A stretch of 64,000 nucleotides of DNA from an uncultured delta proteobacterium. Lineage in GTDB: Bacteria > Myxococcota_A > UBA9160 > JAFDET01. The translations under genes and the position numbers were made by a program. Within the stretch, counting starts at the first letter, position 1. Every line of letters starts with the position of its first letter. Under the pieces are notes generated by a model, which made no database searches, had not been told where the DNA came from, and worked only from the letters and a program-made list of their open reading frames with translations. Of the stretch, positions 62,585-64,000 are shown one piece after another. The DNA lies in assembly GCA_947259215.1 (NCBI GenBank), contig CAMYLJ010000029.1:1-64000 (forward strand). The letters are read 5' to 3'.

Positions 62585-62839
62585 TCACGGCTCGTCGGAT
62601 CTCGGCCCACCCCCTGGCGCATGATCGCGCATGGCTGCCACGCTTGACAAGGTAGAAACCATGTAGGGCACACATAGAGTTAGACCTATCTTGATGAAGT
62701 CGTGCATCGCCAGGGTTTCGCCCCGCAAGATCCGATCGCCGTAGTTGATGGTGACGAGGATCACACCTACCACGACCGCAAAGCCGAGCGCTCGCCGGAC
62801 GACCGGCCAGCGGCTGGCGAGATGTAGGAACTCACCCAC
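62585..62839 (-). CDS. nrtS: NrtS-like small nitrate/nitrite transporter
   Basis: An 84-residue membrane protein with two hydrophobic helices. The pattern RALGFAVVVGVILVTINYGDRILRG, then IKIGLTLCVPYMVSTLSSVAAMRD matches NrtS, a short protein known from nitrate-utilising bacteria and thought to work as an oligomeric nitrate/nitrite channel. GTG start at 62839; AAGGAG lies 13 bp upstream, a long spacing. Divergent from the DUF3179 gene with 40 bp between starts. Nitrate-related function here is inferred from family only; no nitrate reductase is nearby. Confidence 0.75.
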   Translation of the reverse strand: MGEFLHLASRWPVVRRALGFAVVVGVILVTINYGDRILRGETLAMHDFIKIGLTLCVPYMVSTLSSVAAMRDHAPGGGPRSDEP

Positions 62840-62879
62840 GTAACCGTCCGTTCTCCTTGCGCGTAGTCTAGAAGATCCG

Positions 62880-63824
62880 GTGAACCGCCAACGCACTTGC
62901 ATCGTCGCCACACTCCTGGCCCTCGTCGCCCGCGGGGTCGCTGCAGAGCCGCGCACGCTCAACGGCTTCGTGCTGGAGTCCCGGACGATCCCGGCGGAGA
63001 AGATCCTCCCCGGGGGCCCGCCGCGCGACGGCGTTCCCGCATTGGACACGCCGCACAGCGTCAAAGGCGCGCAGGCGTCCTGGCCCGACGACGAGATGGT
63101 GGTGGGGGTGCACCTCGGCGGCGAGAGCCGCGCCTATCCGCTCGCGTTGCTCGTGTGGCACGAGCTGGCCAACGACGTGGTCGGCGGCCAACCGATCCTG
63201 GTCTCCTACTGCCCGCTGTGCGCCACGGCCCTGGTCTTCGACCGCCGGGTGGACGGCGCTGCGCGCCGCTTCGGAGTCTCGGGCCTGCTCTACAACTCGG
63301 ACCTGCTCATGTTCGATCGCGAGAGCGAGAGCCTGTGGTCGCAGATCGGCGCGCAGGCGGTGACCGGCCCCGCCGAGGGCACCCGCCTGCTCCTGCTGCG
63401 CTCGCGGCTGGAGACCTGGGGCGCCTGGCGTCGGCGCCATCCCGACACCCGGATCCTCTCCACCCGCACCGGGCACTCGCGTCACTACGGCGACTCGCCC
63501 TACGGAGACTACGCCCACAGCGCGGAGCTGCTCTTCCCCGTGGAGTACGCGCGCCGCTACCACCCCAAGATGCCCACGCTGGGGCTGCGGCTCGCCGACG
63601 GCCGCGCCCGCGCGTACCCGGCGGCGGAGCTGGTGCGCGCCGGCGGGACGGCGCGCGAGACGTTCGGCGGCGTGGCGGTGCGGGTGGCCTACGACCCGGA
63701 AGCGCAGGTCTTCGACGTGGAGGCCCCGGACGCGGTCGAGGTCGTCGAGGGCTTCTGGTTCGCCTGGATCGCCTTCCATCCGGCGAGCAGCGTCTTCGCC
63801 CCCGAGCCCGCCGACGCCCCCTAG
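62880..63824 (+). CDS. DUF3179 domain-containing exported protein
   Basis: A 314-residue protein with a signal peptide ending ARGVAAEP. DUF3179 signatures: ESRAYPLALLVWHELANDVVGG, VSYCPLCATALVFDRRVDG, FGVSGLLYNSDLLMFDRESESLWSQ, HPDTRILSTRTGHSRHYGDSPYGDY. The Cys pair in YCPLCATA is invariant in the family. Function unknown; probably periplasmic. The start codon is GTG. Its stop codon shares CTAG with the partial gene on the other strand. Confidence 0.9.
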   Translation: MNRQRTCIVATLLALVARGVAAEPRTLNGFVLESRTIPAEKILPGGPPRDGVPALDTPHSVKGAQASWPDDEMVVGVHLGGESRAYPLALLVWHELANDVVGGQPILVSYCPLCATALVFDRRVDGAARRFGVSGLLYNSDLLMFDRESESLWSQIGAQAVTGPAEGTRLLLLRSRLETWGAWRRRHPDTRILSTRTGHSRHYGDSPYGDYAHSAELLFPVEYARRYHPKMPTLGLRLADGRARAYPAAELVRAGGTARETFGGVAVRVAYDPEAQVFDVEAPDAVEVVEGFWFAWIAFHPASSVFAPEPADAP

Positions 63825-64000
63825 GCCTCGGCCGCCGCCACCTCCTCGCCGGCCGGGAGCCAGCCCGCACGCGCCAGCGCGCCGCGGGCCGCAGGCGCCT
63901 CCGGGCCGTAGATCGCCACCCGCGCCAGATCGCCCGCGCGCGGCTCGAGCTCGGCGTGCATCGGCTGCCGCGCGCCGCCGCGTTCCAGCAGCAGGATCAC
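63821..64000 (-). CDS. C-terminal end of a gene leaving the window
   Basis: The last 59 codons of a minus-strand gene that continues beyond the right edge. The sequence (LLLERGGARQPMHAELEPRAGD, then VAIYGPEAPAARGALARAGWLP) is well-formed coding but too short to name. It ends at TAG at 63821-63823, overlapping the DUF3179 stop. Confidence 0.55.
   Translation of the reverse strand: MILLLERGGARQPMHAELEPRAGDLARVAIYGPEAPAARGALARAGWLPAGEEVAAAEA

Overview
The window is GC-rich (about 70 % G+C by eye) chromosomal DNA of a Gram-negative bacterium. The Mla lipid-transport set, lipoprotein-type signal peptides and two polyphosphate kinases point to a diderm, and the many acyl-CoA enzymes resemble those of GC-rich soil or marine lineages once called Deltaproteobacteria (Myxococcota- or Binatota-like). 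That placement is inference, because no rRNA or other taxonomic marker is present. GTG starts are very common, and thirteen same-strand junctions are 4-bp ATGA or GTGA stop/start overlaps, so most genes lie in tightly coupled operons. I saw no CRISPR array, rRNA, insertion sequence or intact tRNA.

Layout. 1-5.0 kb: a small Cys4 protein, a c-type cytochrome, a tRNA-Pro 3'-half remnant, and a coupled polyphosphate pair (two-domain PPK2, then PPK1). 5.1-6.5 kb: a DUF4136 lipoprotein followed by a graveyard of gene fragments. 6.5-11.3 kb (minus strand): two class III CoA-transferases, an MFS transporter and an acyl-CoA dehydrogenase. 11.3-22.4 kb: a degradation cluster made of hydantoinase/carboxylase-type HyuB-HyuA, an SCP-x/Ltp2-like thiolase, a DUF35 partner, a MaoC-type dehydratase, an acyl-CoA ligase, an alcohol dehydrogenase and a VOC protein, with an SDR and a second VOC gene facing outwards. 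22.4-30 kb: an endoglycoceramidase-like GH5, a truncated amidohydrolase, an MDR, three SDRs, a Rieske oxygenase and a P450. 30.2-33.7 kb: an mlaFEDAC operon with mlaA inside it and an SDR and P450 downstream. 33.7-44.8 kb: a serine hydrolase, PilZ protein, CDF exporter, MFS transporter, P450, amidohydrolase lipoprotein, enoyl-CoA hydratases, an LLM monooxygenase and CysH. 44.8-54.6 kb: an array of six acyl-CoA dehydrogenases, two crotonases and an acyl-CoA ligase. 54.6-62.3 kb: a TetR-controlled module of ferredoxin, P450, a 1274-residue four-domain fusion protein and an acyl-CoA ligase. 62.3-64 kb: two small membrane proteins (one NrtS-like), a DUF3179 protein and the end of a gene that leaves the window.

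How the genes fit together. Ligases activate acids to CoA thioesters; acyl-CoA dehydrogenases, crotonase- and MaoC-type hydratases and SDRs run beta-oxidation-like rounds; the thiolase/DUF35 pair would cleave the chain; P450s, Rieske and LLM oxygenases would open inert skeletons such as terpenoids, steroids or alicyclics. The substrate cannot be read from sequence. Four intergenic regions across 41 kb share a palindrome of the form TCTGACGNNNCGTCAGA (three perfect, one degenerate), which suggests one regulator controls several of these blocks. A different perfect palindrome sits at the promoter of the TetR gene at 54.9 kb.

The most unusual object is the fusion at 56813-60637: an FGGY kinase, a D-2-hydroxyacid dehydrogenase, an SCP2 lipid-binding domain and a class II aldolase in one frame, each enzyme domain with its key catalytic residues, plus a strong internal ribosome-binding site before the SCP2-aldolase half.
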